A stretch of 49,711 nt of DNA from Leptothoe kymatousa TAU-MAC 1615. GTDB taxonomy: Bacteria; Cyanobacteriota; Cyanobacteriia; Phormidesmidales; Phormidesmidaceae. The stretch lies in the NCBI RefSeq assembly GCF_018739865.1, contig NZ_JADOER010000006.1, positions 1 through 49,711 on the forward strand, written 5' to 3'. Below, piece by piece: positions 24,898 to 35,305 of this stretch; position 1 is the stretch's first letter, and each line of letters opens with the position of its first letter. The notes beneath the pieces were generated by a model. That model ran no database searches, was not told the DNA's origin, and was given only the letters and a program-made list of their open reading frames with translations. The position numbers were made by a program, and so were the translations under genes.

Positions 24898-25875
24898 CTA
24901 TGAGCGTTTTTGAATCGTAAATAAGCCTTCGGGGCGATATCGAATTAAGACAATCACTGCGGCTAGAACAATGACCCGAGCAGTGGGGTCGTTGAGGATA
25001 AAGGCAATGACAGCATTGGCTTCACCAATTAAAAGAGAGCCTGCCAACACCCCAATCAGTTTATCCACACCGCCTGTCACCACCACCATCCAGGCATCGA
25101 CTAAATAATCTTGACCCATGGGCGGGGCGACGGTTTTGAGGGCAGAAATAACCGCACCGGCCACCCCCGCTAACCCACAGCCATAGGCAAAGGTACCCAT
25201 GTCAACTAGCTTTGTATTAACCCCCAGACATTTAGCCATGTCACGATTTTGGGTAACCGCTCTGATCTGTCGTCCCCAGGAGGTTTTATAAAACAAATAC
25301 ATAGTTACCCCCAGCAGCGCTAAGGCCACTACGATAATAAACATCCGGTAGTAGGAGATAGAAATCAGAGCGCCACCGCTATCGTCAGAGAGCAATGGCA
25401 AGTTACCAGATAAATAAGGCGGAGCTTTTACATATTTGAGCTGGGCGGTAAAAATTAATTTGACCACACCTTGTAGAACAATACTGAGTCCCCAGGTGGC
25501 TAACAGCGTTTCTAGGGGATTGCCATAGAGTCGACGAATAATGGTCAATTCCACCACCGCTCCAATTATGGCCGTGACCAAAAAGGCAAAGGGAATTGTC
25601 ATCAACAAATCCATGCCAAAGGCATCTTGAAACACGAAGGTTACATAGGCCCCCAGCATAATGAATTCACCATGGGCCAGGTTGATGATGCGCATGACCC
25701 CAAAGGTAATGGCCAACCCTAGGCCTGTTAGCAACAAAATGCCAACAATACCAACGCCGTTGAGGGCCTGGTTCAGTAGGGTGACAATATCGAGTCCGCC
25801 AGTTGCAGCTTCAGCTTCTTCCTGGGCTAGCAAAAGGTTAGATAGAAAAACTGAAGATGGATCAAAGGCTAGCAT
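24898..25875 (-). CDS. urtB: Branched-chain-type ABC permease, UrtB/LivH-like
   Basis: Inner-membrane permease of 325 residues with eight or so hydrophobic segments. LAITFGVMRIINLAHGEFIMLGAY and RAVTQNRDMAKCLGVNTKLVDMGTFAYGCGLAG are characteristic of UrtB/LivH. The N-terminal 30 residues, which include an acidic QEEAEAATGG stretch, are unlike a transmembrane start and may be periplasmic or a mis-assigned start. It is second gene in the operon, 187 bases after the binding protein. Confidence 0.9.
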   Translation of the reverse strand: MLAFDPSSVFLSNLLLAQEEAEAATGGLDIVTLLNQALNGVGIVGILLLTGLGLAITFGVMRIINLAHGEFIMLGAYVTFVFQDAFGMDLLMTIPFAFLVTAIIGAVVELTIIRRLYGNPLETLLATWGLSIVLQGVVKLIFTAQLKYVKAPPYLSGNLPLLSDDSGGALISISYYRMFIIVVALALLGVTMYLFYKTSWGRQIRAVTQNRDMAKCLGVNTKLVDMGTFAYGCGLAGVAGAVISALKTVAPPMGQDYLVDAWMVVVTGGVDKLIGVLAGSLLIGEANAVIAFILNDPTARVIVLAAVIVLIRYRPEGLFTIQKRS

Positions 25876-26062
25876 GGGAAAACAGTAGGGTAAAAGAAAG
25901 CCAATAAAATCGGCAATTTCAATAGCTATAAAAGAAATTTGCTAGCCAATAAATCTTGCTTACGTCTATAAGATAATTCTCACGGCAAACACCGGGATTA
26001 GAATTCTTAATGTGTAGTCAATCAATATCAGCTAGCAGTTGAGAGGGTTTGTCTGCAAACAG

Positions 26063-27421
26063 TTACAAGAAAACGGGTTCTAGATCCTTGCCAGTTTCCT
26101 TGGTTGGGTCGCTGCGGTCATCCGGTGTTGTATGCTCACACACGCGACCTTTATACAGCGTCTGACTCCAGGCAATCGGCTTAACGGCGGCATCTGTTGC
26201 AAACACAATTTCAGCCTGGCCATCTTCCTTCCACTTACCAATACGGGAATAGAGGTAGGTATGGTAGTTGTCCGGGTCAATTTTGACCTTACCCTGGGGG
26301 GCGTCAAACTCCTGACCTCGGGTGGCCTCTCGAATATTGCCGGGGGTTAGTTCACCACCTTCTTCTAGAACCTGCTTCATTGCCTGGGCCATAAAGAAGG
26401 TTTGGAGATAGGCGGCTTCCATTACACCGTTGGTAACGCGACCCTTACCAAACATCGCTTGGAACTGTTCCACAAAGGCTTTGTTTTCCGGCGTGTCCAC
26501 CGTCTGGAAATAGTTAAAGCTGGTGAAGTGGCCGGTGGAATATTCAGGACCCATGGCCTGAATTTCTTCTTCAGTGGTGGGGTAGGCCATGATGGGAATA
26601 TCGTCGGACGTAATACCCGCGTCCTTAAACTGACGATAGAAGGCGGGAATACTGTCACCCACCAGGTTGCTTAAGACAAAGTCAGGCTTGGCTGCTTTGA
26701 TCTTGTTAATGATGGTAATAAATTCGGTGGTACCTAGGGCCGCATATTCGTCACCGACGACGGTGCCGCCAGCTTTCTCCAATTCAGCCTTTGCGATGCG
26801 GTTACTTTCCTTGGGATAAATATAGTCAGAGCCAATGAAGAATCCCTTGGGGCCAAAGTTTTCGTAGCAATAGGGGATGGAGTCAGTAATTTGTTGGTTA
26901 GGTGCTGCCCCAGTGTAGAAGACGTTGGAACTACATTCATTCCCTTCGTAATAGACGGGATAGTAGAGGATGGCGTCTTTTTCTTCAAAAACAGGAAGTA
27001 CCGACTTACGACTGGCAGAGGTGTAGCAGCCAAGGACGCAAACCACCTGATCTTCATCAATCAGTCGCTTCGACATCTGGTTGTACAGATCCCAGTTAGA
27101 GTCAGGGTTTACGACAACCTTTTCTATTTTCTTACCCGCAATACCGGCACCATTGGCTTCCCATGGCCCAGTACCCGTATTGATCTGCTCAATTGCCAAG
27201 AATGTTGCATCCTGGAGGGACTTTTCAACAATTGCAATTGTCCCTGTCGTGGAGTACATCACACCAACCTTGATGGGATCTTCCCCCAGGTCAGTCGATT
27301 CAGACGGTCCACTACCTCCACCCGTACAGGCAGCAACAATGCTACTACCCACAGCTAGAGAACCATACTGAATAAACTTTCGACGATTCAGATTTGTATC
27401 GGAAACGTGGGGCTTTGCCAT
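26063..27421 (-). CDS. urtA: Amide/urea ABC transporter binding lipoprotein (UrtA/FmdD-like)
   Basis: Periplasmic solute-binding protein of 452 residues, type I fold, of the UrtA/FmdD/AmiC family. It has a Tat-lipoprotein signal with RRKFIQ at 13-18 and lipobox Cys32. Core segments KVGVMYSTTGTIAIVEKSLQDA, CVLGCYTSASRKSVLPVFE and FYTGAAPNQQ are typical of urea/amide binders. It is first gene of the five-gene importer and divergent from amiE. With fmdAB downstream, amiE divergent and urease nearby, the ligand could be urea or short aliphatic amides. The UrtA symbol is by similarity only. Confidence 0.9.
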   Translation of the reverse strand: MAKPHVSDTNLNRRKFIQYGSLAVGSSIVAACTGGGSGPSESTDLGEDPIKVGVMYSTTGTIAIVEKSLQDATFLAIEQINTGTGPWEANGAGIAGKKIEKVVVNPDSNWDLYNQMSKRLIDEDQVVCVLGCYTSASRKSVLPVFEEKDAILYYPVYYEGNECSSNVFYTGAAPNQQITDSIPYCYENFGPKGFFIGSDYIYPKESNRIAKAELEKAGGTVVGDEYAALGTTEFITIINKIKAAKPDFVLSNLVGDSIPAFYRQFKDAGITSDDIPIMAYPTTEEEIQAMGPEYSTGHFTSFNYFQTVDTPENKAFVEQFQAMFGKGRVTNGVMEAAYLQTFFMAQAMKQVLEEGGELTPGNIREATRGQEFDAPQGKVKIDPDNYHTYLYSRIGKWKEDGQAEIVFATDAAVKPIAWSQTLYKGRVCEHTTPDDRSDPTKETGKDLEPVFL

Positions 27422-27699
27422 AACTCTTATCTACCTAATCACAAGTTCAAACAAGGAAACCAGATCTCTCTATAGTTGCCCTACAGCTACGGTCGTTTTG
27501 TAGCCACCTTTCAATCACTGAAAATTTTCTAATAAGAAAGAAAACAATTTATCTGAATATTTGAATTCAAATACTTCAGAGAATGAAATGCTGATCGACG
27601 CAAGGTACCTTGAAAAAGGTATCAAACTGCCTGATTTTTATGCTATTAGTGCCGTAAAAAAGCTTATTCAGCCTTCCATGGAATAACAGCAAAAAAACT

Positions 27700-27783
27700 G
27701 GGAACACTACCTTGCGTCTTGTCATTAAGAGAATAGAACAGTCTCAGATGACTTTTGTCGTGTTAGATACGGAAAGTGTTCCC
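27700..27783. promoter_or_regulatory. Inverted repeat in the urtA/amiE divergent region
   Basis: GGGAACACT (27700-27708) and AGTGTTCCC (27775-27783) are perfect 9-base arms 66 bases apart. They could be paired operators looping, or a structured leader. The whole 27422-28186 region (765 bp) contains no convincing gene. Confidence 0.35.
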
Positions 27784-27948
27784 CAAAAAGAAAATGTCAT
27801 GGCTTTTGGTTATTGAAAGCTGTTTTAAGATTTTATTCGCTTCAATATATAAACGGTGTCGGCGTGGGAATTACGCTGTTAAGCCTTGCTTCTAATAGCT
27901 TTTGACTTTTGGGTTCAATGTAAGCCGGTGACTGTCATTGTCTTTGTT

Positions 27949-27981
27949 AATAGCATTATTGTTTTTTGCAATAATGCTATT
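27949..27981. promoter_or_regulatory. Perfect 13-bp-arm hairpin upstream of amiE
   Basis: AATAGCATTATTG-TTTTTTG-CAATAATGCTATT lies about 205 bases before the amiE start. It is a candidate operator or mRNA-leader stem for amidase control. It is too A/T-rich and far from the urtA gene to be its terminator. Confidence 0.45.
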
Positions 27982-28186
27982 GCCGTTGCATTTGAATTGC
28001 AATATATGCTTTGAGTAACCAAGGTATCTTTCCATATGACGCGGTGATCGAAGCCAGAATTGTGGCTGGTTTAGGAAATAGTGATAGTCAGTATTCGCAA
28101 CGCCAATTACTAGGTTCATTCAGGTGTGTTGAGGCTGTTGCTAGAACATTTTTTAGCTAACAAAATTCGAAAAGTGGGAGCTTTTT

Positions 28187-29278
28187 ATGGCAATTCATGG
28201 TGATATCTCCTCTAGTAACGACTCCGTAGGGGTGGCTGTCGTTAATTACAAAATGCCTCGATTACATACTCGAGAAGAGGTGCTAGCAAATTGCAATAAG
28301 ATTGCAGAGATGATTGATGGCATGAAAGTGGGTTTGCCAGGGATGGATCTTGTGATTTTCCCTGAGTATTCCACCCATGGCATTATGTATGATTCTGAGG
28401 AAATGATGGAGACAGCCTCCAGCATTCCCGGTCCTGAGACAGAAATTTTTGCAGAGGCCTGTATTCGCAATCGAGTTTGGGGTGTTTTTTCATTGACGGG
28501 GGAACGTCACGAAGCGCACCCCGAGAAAGTGCCGTACAATACGCTGATCCTGATGAACGATCAGGGTGAGATTGTGCAGAAGTATCGCAAAATTATGCCC
28601 TGGACGCCCATTGAAGGGTGGTATCCAGGCAACTGCACCTATGTGACCGAAGGTCCGAAGGGATTAAAGATTAGTCTGATTATCTGTGACGATGGCAATT
28701 ATCCCGAAATTTGGCGTGACTGTGTGATGAAGGGCGCTGAATTGGTGATTCGCTGTCAGGGGTATATGTATCCGGCCAAGGAACAGCAAATTATTGTTTC
28801 TAAGGCCATGGCCTGGATGAATAATACCTACGTTGCCGTGGCCAATGCTGCTGGCTTTGATGGTGTTTATAGCTACTTTGGTCACTCTGCCATTGTTGGG
28901 TTTGATGGCCGTACCCTAGGGGAGTGTGGCGAGGAGGAAAATGGTATTCAGTATGCGGCCCTATCTAAGTTTGCCATCCGTGACTTTCGCCAGCATGCCC
29001 AGTCCCAGAATCACCTCTTTAAGCTCTTGCACCGTGGCTACACCGGGATGATTAATTCCGGTGATGGTAATGAGGGGATGATGGAATGTCCCTATGAATT
29101 TTACCGTGAATGGATTTTAGATCCCCAGAAAACGAAGGAGAAAGTTGAAGCCTTAACTCGTTCTACGGTTGGGACTGAGGAATGTCCCATTGAGGGCATT
29201 CCGAATAAAAACTCGCAAGTGCCGGTGGTGCCTGCGAAGAAATCGACGCCGGTTACGGTGACCCAGCCTGTATCGTAG
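28187..29278 (+). CDS. amiE: Aliphatic amidase
   Basis: Acylamide amidohydrolase of 363 residues, hydrolysing short aliphatic amides to acid and ammonia in the cytoplasm. It is closely similar to Pseudomonas aeruginosa AmiE along its length, beginning with HGDISSSND and [15 protein letters not shown]. The nitrilase-superfamily catalytic residues are present: Glu60, Lys135, Glu143 and Cys167, one higher than in the Pseudomonas enzyme. The C-terminal 20 residues (Ala/Pro/Thr/Val rich) are an extra tail. It has a ribosome site GGGAG. It probably acts on the amides released by the nitrile hydratases or brought in by the divergent importer. Confidence 0.97.
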   Translation: MAIHGDISSSNDSVGVAVVNYKMPRLHTREEVLANCNKIAEMIDGMKVGLPGMDLVIFPEYSTHGIMYDSEEMMETASSIPGPETEIFAEACIRNRVWGVFSLTGERHEAHPEKVPYNTLILMNDQGEIVQKYRKIMPWTPIEGWYPGNCTYVTEGPKGLKISLIICDDGNYPEIWRDCVMKGAELVIRCQGYMYPAKEQQIIVSKAMAWMNNTYVAVANAAGFDGVYSYFGHSAIVGFDGRTLGECGEEENGIQYAALSKFAIRDFRQHAQSQNHLFKLLHRGYTGMINSGDGNEGMMECPYEFYREWILDPQKTKEKVEALTRSTVGTEECPIEGIPNKNSQVPVVPAKKSTPVTVTQPVS

Positions 29279-29301
29279 GCGGCTTAAACAGTGGCCTATG
29301 G

Positions 29302-29400
29302 AGCAGCTCAAAACCGTGATAGATGTTGAGCTGCTGTGCTGTCGAGAATACGTATTTGTCTGAAACTGGACCTACTATTTAGGTGGGTTCAGTTTTGTTT
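29302..29400 (+). terminator. Two stem-loops after amiE
   Basis: AGCAGCTCAA (29302-29311) / TTGAGCTGCT (29326-29335) is a 10-bp stem without T-tract. A second stem-loop (29363-29398), with AAACTG and CAGTTT at its ends, is followed by TTGTTTATT. The second is the more likely amiE terminator. Confidence 0.5.
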
Positions 29401-29548
29401 ATTAATACTTGAACGATATTCAGGCTTGTGGTTTTGACTTGTAGAAAAATGTAAGCCTGGAAGCGGAATTATATTGTTGTCTATTCATAACAGGAAAAAT
29501 AACATTTTTAGAGAGTTTAGGGTATATTGTTGCTATAACGATTCACAG

Positions 29549-29579
29549 GCCTGTGCTTTGCACGGGCTTTTTATTTTTT
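29549..29579 (+). terminator. Rho-independent terminator, isolated
   Basis: GCCTGTGC-TTT-GCACGGGC with TTTTTATTTTTT behind it. It is a strong intrinsic terminator 270 bases after amiE and 245 bases before ureA, with no gene of its own upstream. The rest of the 29279-29824 gap contains no gene I recognise. Confidence 0.75.
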
Positions 29580-29824
29580 AAATCGAGAAATCGAGAAGTT
29601 AAGAATTGAAGTTAAGTCGATTCTGTAAACGTATTTCCTTTTGGGCAAAAGAGGCTTAATTAAAGAGGCTATTGCTAAAGCTTTGAGTTTTTATAACCTT
29701 TATGGGTGGAAAAAGTAGTAACGATAACAATTTTGTGGGGCAAGTCCCTTGATCATAACGGGTGATATTGTTGCCAGCTTCAGCGCTGGCTCACTCAAGA
29801 GAATTCCCACCTAAGGGGCACTCC

Positions 29825-30172
29825 ATGTATCTCACTCCCAAAGAGTTTGAACGACTCACCATATTTACTGCTGCAGAAATTGCTCGTCGCCGCCGGGAGC
29901 GTGGCATTAAGCTAAATGTGCCAGAGGCGATCGCATATATTACTGACTACGTCATCGAAGGGGCACGGGAAGATAAATCGGTGGCGGAACTGATGTCGGA
30001 AGGGGCCATGTTATTGACCACCGAGGATGTGCTACCCAATGTGGCAGGCTTGATTCCGTTGATTCAGGTGGAAGCCCACTTTCTTGATGGCACTAAGTTG
30101 GTGAGTATCCATAATCCTATTCGTCCAATTGTTCAGGAAGACGCGGCCCAAGGGGAAACTGCCAATGTCTAA
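29825..30172 (+). CDS. ureA: Urease gamma subunit
   Basis: Smallest structural subunit of urease, 115 residues. Begins [27 protein letters not shown], the near-universal UreA start, which fixes the ATG at 29825 with an AAGGGG ribosome site upstream. The remaining family signature [38 protein letters not shown] is complete. The last 15 residues extend slightly past most homologues and overlap the start of ureB by 8 bases, indicating translational coupling. Confidence 0.97.
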   Translation: MYLTPKEFERLTIFTAAEIARRRRERGIKLNVPEAIAYITDYVIEGAREDKSVAELMSEGAMLLTTEDVLPNVAGLIPLIQVEAHFLDGTKLVSIHNPIRPIVQEDAAQGETANV

Positions 30173-30551
30173 TCATATTGATCTGTCGCCCGGTGGGGTG
30201 AGTTGCCCGGAAGGGATGCTGTCGCTCAATGCCAATCGGGAGACAAAGACGATTACCGTGGCCAATGGGGGAGATCGCCCCATCCAGGTGGGGTCCCATT
30301 ATCACTTTTTTGAGGTGAATCGTGCCCTGCGGTTTGATCGCGCAGAGTCCTTTGGTTTTCGTTTGGATATTCCTGCCGGTACGGCGGTGCGGTTTGAACC
30401 AGGGGATACCAAGTCCATAACGCTGGTGGCGTTGGGGGGAACTCGCCAGGTGCGGGGGCTGAACAGTCTGGTGAATGGCGCGCTGGACGATGCCGGCTGT
30501 AAACAAGCTGCCTTAGACCGATTGCGTACTACTGGATTTGAGAGTGAATAG
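30165..30551 (+). CDS. ureB: Urease beta subunit
   Basis: Structural beta subunit of urease, 128 residues. Recognised by the conserved core [44 protein letters not shown] and [17 protein letters not shown] 30165 overlaps the end of ureA and is preferred to an earlier in-frame start because the family normally begins about 40 residues before the GSHYHF motif. UreC follows after 5 bases. Confidence 0.96.
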   Translation: MSNHIDLSPGGVSCPEGMLSLNANRETKTITVANGGDRPIQVGSHYHFFEVNRALRFDRAESFGFRLDIPAGTAVRFEPGDTKSITLVALGGTRQVRGLNSLVNGALDDAGCKQAALDRLRTTGFESE

Positions 30552-30556
30552 GGTCT

Positions 30557-32263
30557 ATGGAAATTAGTCGAGAACGGTATGCCGAATTATTTGGGCCGAC
30601 GGTGGGCGATCTCATTCGTCTAGGAGATACCTCTCTAGTTGTCGAAGTGGAGCGGGACACCACCGTCTATGGGGACGAATGTGTGTTTGGTGGGGGTAAA
30701 ACCCTGCGGGACGGACTGGGGATGGCGGCTGAGGCCACGGCGGCGGCGGGTGCCCTGGATATGGTGATTACCAATGTGGTGCTGATCGACCCCATCCAGG
30801 GCGTTGTGAAAACAGATATCGGCATTAAGGATGGCAAAATTGTTGGCATCGGCAAGGCGGGGAATCCCGGCATTATGGACGGGGTGTTGCCCAATTTGTT
30901 GATTGGGGCCAATACCGATGTGCGGGCCGGGGAAGGGTTGATTGCCACACCGGGGGGGCTGGACTGCCACGTCCACTTTGACAGTGCGGGGCTGTGTGCG
31001 GAAGCGTTATCCAGCGGTCTTACCACCATGTTGGGTGGGGGCTTAGGGCCGGTGACCGTGGGCATTTGCACCAGCGGGGTGCATAACCTGGGGATTATGT
31101 TGCAGGCAGCAGAAGCGTTTCCGATTAATTTTGGCTTTTTGGGCAAGGGCAGTTCCAGTTTGCCAGAGAGTTTGATTGAACAGGTGGAAAATGGGGCCTA
31201 CGGTCTTAAAATCCATGAGGATTGGGGGGCGATGCCGGCCCTGATCGATACCTGTTTGTCGGTGGCCGATAACTACGATTTTCAGGTGCAGATCCACACC
31301 GATACTCTGAACGAGTCGGGGTATGTGGAGGATACGATGGCTGCGATCGCAGGTCGCACCATCCACATGTACCACACGGAAGGGGCGGGCGGTGGCCATG
31401 CCCCGGATATCATCAAAGTGGCGGCCTACAACCACTGTTTGCCCTCATCCACCAATCCCACCAATCCCTATACCGTCAACACCTTTGACGAACACCTGGA
31501 CATGGTGATGGTGTGTCACCACCTGAACCCGAAGGTGCCCGAAGATGTGGCCTTTGCCGAGTCTCGCATTCGGGCGGAAACCATCGCCGCAGAAGATATT
31601 CTCCATGACATGGGGGCCATCAGCATGTTGGGCTCCGACAGCCAGGGCATGGGCCGCATTGGGGAGGTGATTTGTCGCACCTGGCAGCTGGCGTCGAAGA
31701 TGAAGGATCAGCGGGGGGCACTGCCGGAGGATAGCGATCGCAACGACAACCATCGGGTGCTGCGCTACCTGGCCAAATACACCATTAATGTCGCCAAAAC
31801 CGGGGGCATTTCCGCCTATGTGGGCTCCATCGAGCCCGGCAAACTGGCGGATATTGTTCTATGGAAACCCGGCTTCTTTGGCATCAAGCCAGAGGTGGTG
31901 TTTAAGGGGGGCTTTATCGCCTGGGCCGCCATGGGAGAATCCAATGCCTCTCTGATGACGTGCGAACCAATTTTGTATCGTCCCCAGTGGAGTAGTTTTG
32001 GCACCGCCCCCCAGGCCACATCCGTAGGGTTTGTGACCCAAGCGGCTTTGGACAAGGGTCTGCCGGATCGGCTGGGACTGAAAAAAGAACTGTTGCCGGT
32101 GCAGGATACGCGATCGGTCTCCAAGGCGGACATGGTGCACAATGACGCCTGCCCTGAAATAGAGGTGGACCCGGACACATTCCAGGTGAGAGTCAATGGG
32201 GACTTGGCCACCTGTGATCCGGTGAAGGAAGTGCCCTTGGGGCGGCTTTATATGTTTCGGTAA
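30557..32263 (+). CDS. ureC: Urease alpha (catalytic) subunit
   Basis: Catalytic subunit, 568 residues, which hydrolyses urea to ammonia and carbamate at a dinuclear nickel site. Nickel ligands are visible: His138 and His140 (CHVHF), the Lys218 to be carbamylated (GLKIHEDWG), His247, His273 and Asp361 ([10 protein letters not shown]). The mobile-flap Cys320 and His321 are in [12 protein letters not shown]. The length is normal. It is the third gene of an uninterrupted ureABCGDEF operon. Confidence 0.98.
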   Translation: MEISRERYAELFGPTVGDLIRLGDTSLVVEVERDTTVYGDECVFGGGKTLRDGLGMAAEATAAAGALDMVITNVVLIDPIQGVVKTDIGIKDGKIVGIGKAGNPGIMDGVLPNLLIGANTDVRAGEGLIATPGGLDCHVHFDSAGLCAEALSSGLTTMLGGGLGPVTVGICTSGVHNLGIMLQAAEAFPINFGFLGKGSSSLPESLIEQVENGAYGLKIHEDWGAMPALIDTCLSVADNYDFQVQIHTDTLNESGYVEDTMAAIAGRTIHMYHTEGAGGGHAPDIIKVAAYNHCLPSSTNPTNPYTVNTFDEHLDMVMVCHHLNPKVPEDVAFAESRIRAETIAAEDILHDMGAISMLGSDSQGMGRIGEVICRTWQLASKMKDQRGALPEDSDRNDNHRVLRYLAKYTINVAKTGGISAYVGSIEPGKLADIVLWKPGFFGIKPEVVFKGGFIAWAAMGESNASLMTCEPILYRPQWSSFGTAPQATSVGFVTQAALDKGLPDRLGLKKELLPVQDTRSVSKADMVHNDACPEIEVDPDTFQVRVNGDLATCDPVKEVPLGRLYMFR

Positions 32264-32356
32264 CACCGAATATTGGAGCCAGAGGCTCCTGTGGGGGTTC
32301 TCAGTCAGAGACCGAGAACCAGGAGAAATAAAGTCCAGATTTCCCAGGAGAATCCG

Positions 32357-33001
32357 ATGAAACAAGCAGCGCGTGTCGGCATTGGTGGCCCCGTTGGTAG
32401 CGGTAAAACAGCCCTCTTAGAATGTTTGGTGCCGCGTTTGATGGCACGGGGCATTGAGGTGGCCGTTGTCACCAACGATCTGCTTACCAAGGAGGATGCG
32501 GAACGGATTAAACGCAAGGGCTTTCTGCCGACAGAACGCATTATCGGGGTGGAAACCGGCAGCTGCCCCCATACGGCCATACGGGAAGACCCCACCATGA
32601 ACCTGCTGGCCGTCCAGGATTTAGAACAACAATTTCCCGGTTTAGACATTGTCTTTATCGAAAGCGGCGGCGACAATCTGGCCTCCACCTTTAGCTATGA
32701 CCTGGTGGACTCCTATCTGTTTGTGATTGATGTGGGGGCGGGGGACGATATTCCCCGCAAAAATGGACCGGGGTTTATGCAGGCGGATTTAGCCGTTATC
32801 AACAAAATTGACATCGCCCCCTATGTGGGGGCCAACCTGGACGTAATTCGTCAGGATGCGGCTGAACGGCGGGGACAAAAAGCCATTGCCTATACCAACT
32901 GCAAAACAGGGACTGGCCTGGATGAGGTGGTGAACTTTATCGAGGAAACGGTGTTATTTCAAACGACTTCTCCTAACCATGCCGTTCTCTCAGAGGTGTG
33001 A
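32357..33001 (+). CDS. ureG: Urease accessory GTPase
   Basis: SIMIBI-class GTPase of 214 residues that delivers nickel to apo-urease with UreF, UreD and UreE. Walker [26 protein letters not shown] with the CPH nickel-binding motif, ESGGDNL and [11 protein letters not shown] are the family landmarks. ATG 32357 ([14 protein letters not shown]) has a CCAGGAG ribosome site. An earlier start at 32273 would add 28 residues not seen in the family. Its 93-base leader after ureC is the longest gap in the front of the operon. Confidence 0.96.
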   Translation: MKQAARVGIGGPVGSGKTALLECLVPRLMARGIEVAVVTNDLLTKEDAERIKRKGFLPTERIIGVETGSCPHTAIREDPTMNLLAVQDLEQQFPGLDIVFIESGGDNLASTFSYDLVDSYLFVIDVGAGDDIPRKNGPGFMQADLAVINKIDIAPYVGANLDVIRQDAAERRGQKAIAYTNCKTGTGLDEVVNFIEETVLFQTTSPNHAVLSEV

Positions 33002-33963
33002 CTATGACATCAACGCTGCTAGCAACGCCCACCAATCAACAATCTGGCCAAGGGATTGAAAACAGTACAACAAATCCGCCTGGAACGAGGGCTAACACGT
33101 TGGATTTTTATGCTCGGGTGGGATGCGCTAGCGCCAGCGCTGACTTGACAGTTCGCAGCGGTCAAACCTTTGTGGCGCAACAATATACCGCCTATCCCTT
33201 TCGGCTATCGCGCACCTTTCGCCTAGACCCAGGTGATAATCGACGTGCCTATCTCTATTTGATGAACTCAGCCCCTGGGATTTTTGGGGGCGATCGCCTC
33301 ACCCTGGGGCTCACCGCAGAGGCCAATACCCGTCTCTACCTGACGGATCAGGCGGCCACAAAAGTCCATAAAATGCCCGTCACCGATGCCACCGTCGCCC
33401 GTGCCCAACTAGCGTGGCAAATTACCGTGGGGGCTGGCGCTAGCCTGGAGTTTGTTCCGGAGCCGTTGATGCTCTATGCCGATGCCCAGCTTTACCAGAG
33501 CACAACCATCACCCTCCATCCCAGCAGTCGTCTTTTCCTCAGCGAAATTATTGTGCCGGGTCGTCTGGCCCGGGCAGAATATTATCAATTTCGAGAATAT
33601 CAAAACCGTCTCCAGGTTTTAGCGCCCGACGGCACCTTGTTATTTGGCGATGCGATGCGTCTCACCGGCCAATCTAATGCCTTTAAGGACAGCTTTTTCT
33701 TTGCCAAATATCCATTAATTTCTAATATTTTTATTGTTTTACCTAATATTGACTTAGACACAATCAGCCATGAATTAGCCACAAATCCCCAATTAAACTC
33801 ACCCCATCTCCTCACGGGGGCCTCTCCACTGCCTAACTGTAATGGACTATTGATCAAAGTCATGGGAGAGCGGGTTGATCATATTCAAACCTACATTAGC
33901 CAAGTCTTAGCCTGTGTAAGAACCATTAGCAACGAACCCGATTTGCCCCATATTCCTAAATGA
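32998..33963 (+). CDS. ureD: Urease accessory protein UreD
   Basis: Accessory scaffold of 321 residues that binds apo-urease and recruits UreF and UreG for nickel insertion. Family landmarks: [20 protein letters not shown], the conserved [31 protein letters not shown], and [18 protein letters not shown]. The N-terminal 40 residues are poorly conserved and hydrophilic. The start overlaps the ureG stop (GTGACTATG, so GTG 32998 or ATG 33004). Confidence 0.93.
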   Translation: MTMTSTLLATPTNQQSGQGIENSTTNPPGTRANTLDFYARVGCASASADLTVRSGQTFVAQQYTAYPFRLSRTFRLDPGDNRRAYLYLMNSAPGIFGGDRLTLGLTAEANTRLYLTDQAATKVHKMPVTDATVARAQLAWQITVGAGASLEFVPEPLMLYADAQLYQSTTITLHPSSRLFLSEIIVPGRLARAEYYQFREYQNRLQVLAPDGTLLFGDAMRLTGQSNAFKDSFFFAKYPLISNIFIVLPNIDLDTISHELATNPQLNSPHLLTGASPLPNCNGLLIKVMGERVDHIQTYISQVLACVRTISNEPDLPHIPK

Positions 33964-33967
33964 GCAA

Positions 33968-34483
33968 ATGATCAGTATTGACTGTACTCAAAATTTTCTC
34001 GGCAACTCTTTGGCCATCCCAAAACTACAACAAGATTTAGACCAAGCCCGCTCCAACCATCGACTAATGGAAGTGGAGTTGGCCCAGGCGGATCAAAAGA
34101 AGAGCCGGATTTATGCCAAGACGGCCTCTGGAGAAGCCATTGGGTTACTCAAAACAAGGGACTGGCAATTAACTAACGGGGACGTGTTTCAACTGGAGCA
34201 TGATGGTTTTCTCTTAATTTACTTAAAGACTCAGCCCCTCATGACCTTGAGTTTCGATACGCCCTCAGTGGAGGCTCTAAAGCTGATCCACCTGGGTCAC
34301 ACCTTGGGGAATCACCATCATCCCATCGTGGTCACCCCTGAGAAGATTTATATTCAACTCAACGAAAATAGGGATAGGCTCGAATCGGCGATTAAGACCT
34401 TCGACATTGCCGGATTAAAGATTGACTATGAAACCCTGTCCCCTGACCAAACGCTAACGTTTGCATCCCATCAACACGGGTAG
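33968..34483 (+). CDS. ureE: Urease accessory nickel chaperone UreE
   Basis: Homodimeric nickel metallochaperone, 171 residues. An N-terminal peptide-binding domain (1-85) and a C-terminal metal domain with the conserved GNHHHP motif (His at the dimer interface) are visible. Only a short His-containing tail (SHQHG) is present, with no long poly-His stretch. It begins 4 bases after the ureD stop. Confidence 0.93.
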   Translation: MISIDCTQNFLGNSLAIPKLQQDLDQARSNHRLMEVELAQADQKKSRIYAKTASGEAIGLLKTRDWQLTNGDVFQLEHDGFLLIYLKTQPLMTLSFDTPSVEALKLIHLGHTLGNHHHPIVVTPEKIYIQLNENRDRLESAIKTFDIAGLKIDYETLSPDQTLTFASHQHG

Positions 34484-34527
34484 GGCATGGCCGGTAATGC
34501 CCCCCATGAAAATCTTCCTTCTTTCCT

Positions 34528-35229
34528 ATGAATACTCCTATGTTTGCCGACCAACGATGGTCCCTAATGCAACTATCGGATTCATTTTTCCCAAGCGGTA
34601 GTTTTACCTTATCCCATGGTTTAGAAAGCCTGATCCAATCTCAAGAAATTCGTTCCACCCAAGATTTACGCGATTTTTTAGAGCTAATTCTCCACAATAA
34701 GATCGGTTCAATGGATGTGGTTGCTTTGCGCCAGGCCCATCGTGCTAGTGCCAACAATGATAATCGAGAAATTCAAGCGATTGATGCATTGTTATTTGCC
34801 AGAACGCTGTTGCAACCCAATCGAGATAGCCAATGCAAAAGTGGTCGTGCCCTTTTAATGGTTTCCCGTTCCACCTGGAATAGTCCCAAGCTGGATGCGA
34901 TTCATACCTGTATTCAGATCGGTAAAATGCATGGTTTACATCCAATTATTTTTGCAGTGGTGGGACAATCCATCGGGCTAGATGAAGATAATACGATTTT
35001 TGCCTTTCTCCATGGTTTTCTCACTGGAGTATGTGGGGCTGCCTTACGGTTAGGGCTGATTGGCCATATTAATGCTCAAATTTTGCTAAAAGAGATGGCG
35101 CCCCAGCTTGAAATGATTACCCAAAAGACCATCGGCATGGATCTTGATGATATGTGGTCCTGCACGCCTTTAATTGATATTGCCCAAATGACCCATGGAG
35201 CTTTGCCCCAACACCTGTTTTTGAATTAG
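34528..35229 (+). CDS. ureF: Urease accessory protein UreF
   Basis: All-helical accessory protein of 233 residues which gates GTP hydrolysis by UreG in the activation complex. Landmarks are LMQLSDSFFPSGSFTLSHGLESL near the start and GRALLMVSRSTW, followed by LHGFLTGVCGAALRLGLIGHINAQ. It is last gene of the operon, 44 bases after ureE. No standard terminator follows directly. The next 660 bases are the structured intergenic region. Confidence 0.93.
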   Translation: MNTPMFADQRWSLMQLSDSFFPSGSFTLSHGLESLIQSQEIRSTQDLRDFLELILHNKIGSMDVVALRQAHRASANNDNREIQAIDALLFARTLLQPNRDSQCKSGRALLMVSRSTWNSPKLDAIHTCIQIGKMHGLHPIIFAVVGQSIGLDEDNTIFAFLHGFLTGVCGAALRLGLIGHINAQILLKEMAPQLEMITQKTIGMDLDDMWSCTPLIDIAQMTHGALPQHLFLN

Positions 35230-35305
35230 ATTTGTTGGGTGGCAAATCTGCTTAGGGATACGCATAAAAAATAAAATACGGCTGTAAGTCTAGGCGATAA
35301 CCTGG

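Noticed and set aside
29700..29760. NtcA (GTA-N8-TAC) box before ureA
   Set aside because: Only partial matches such as GTAGTAACGATAAC were found here and before the other operons, so no NtcA site is claimed.
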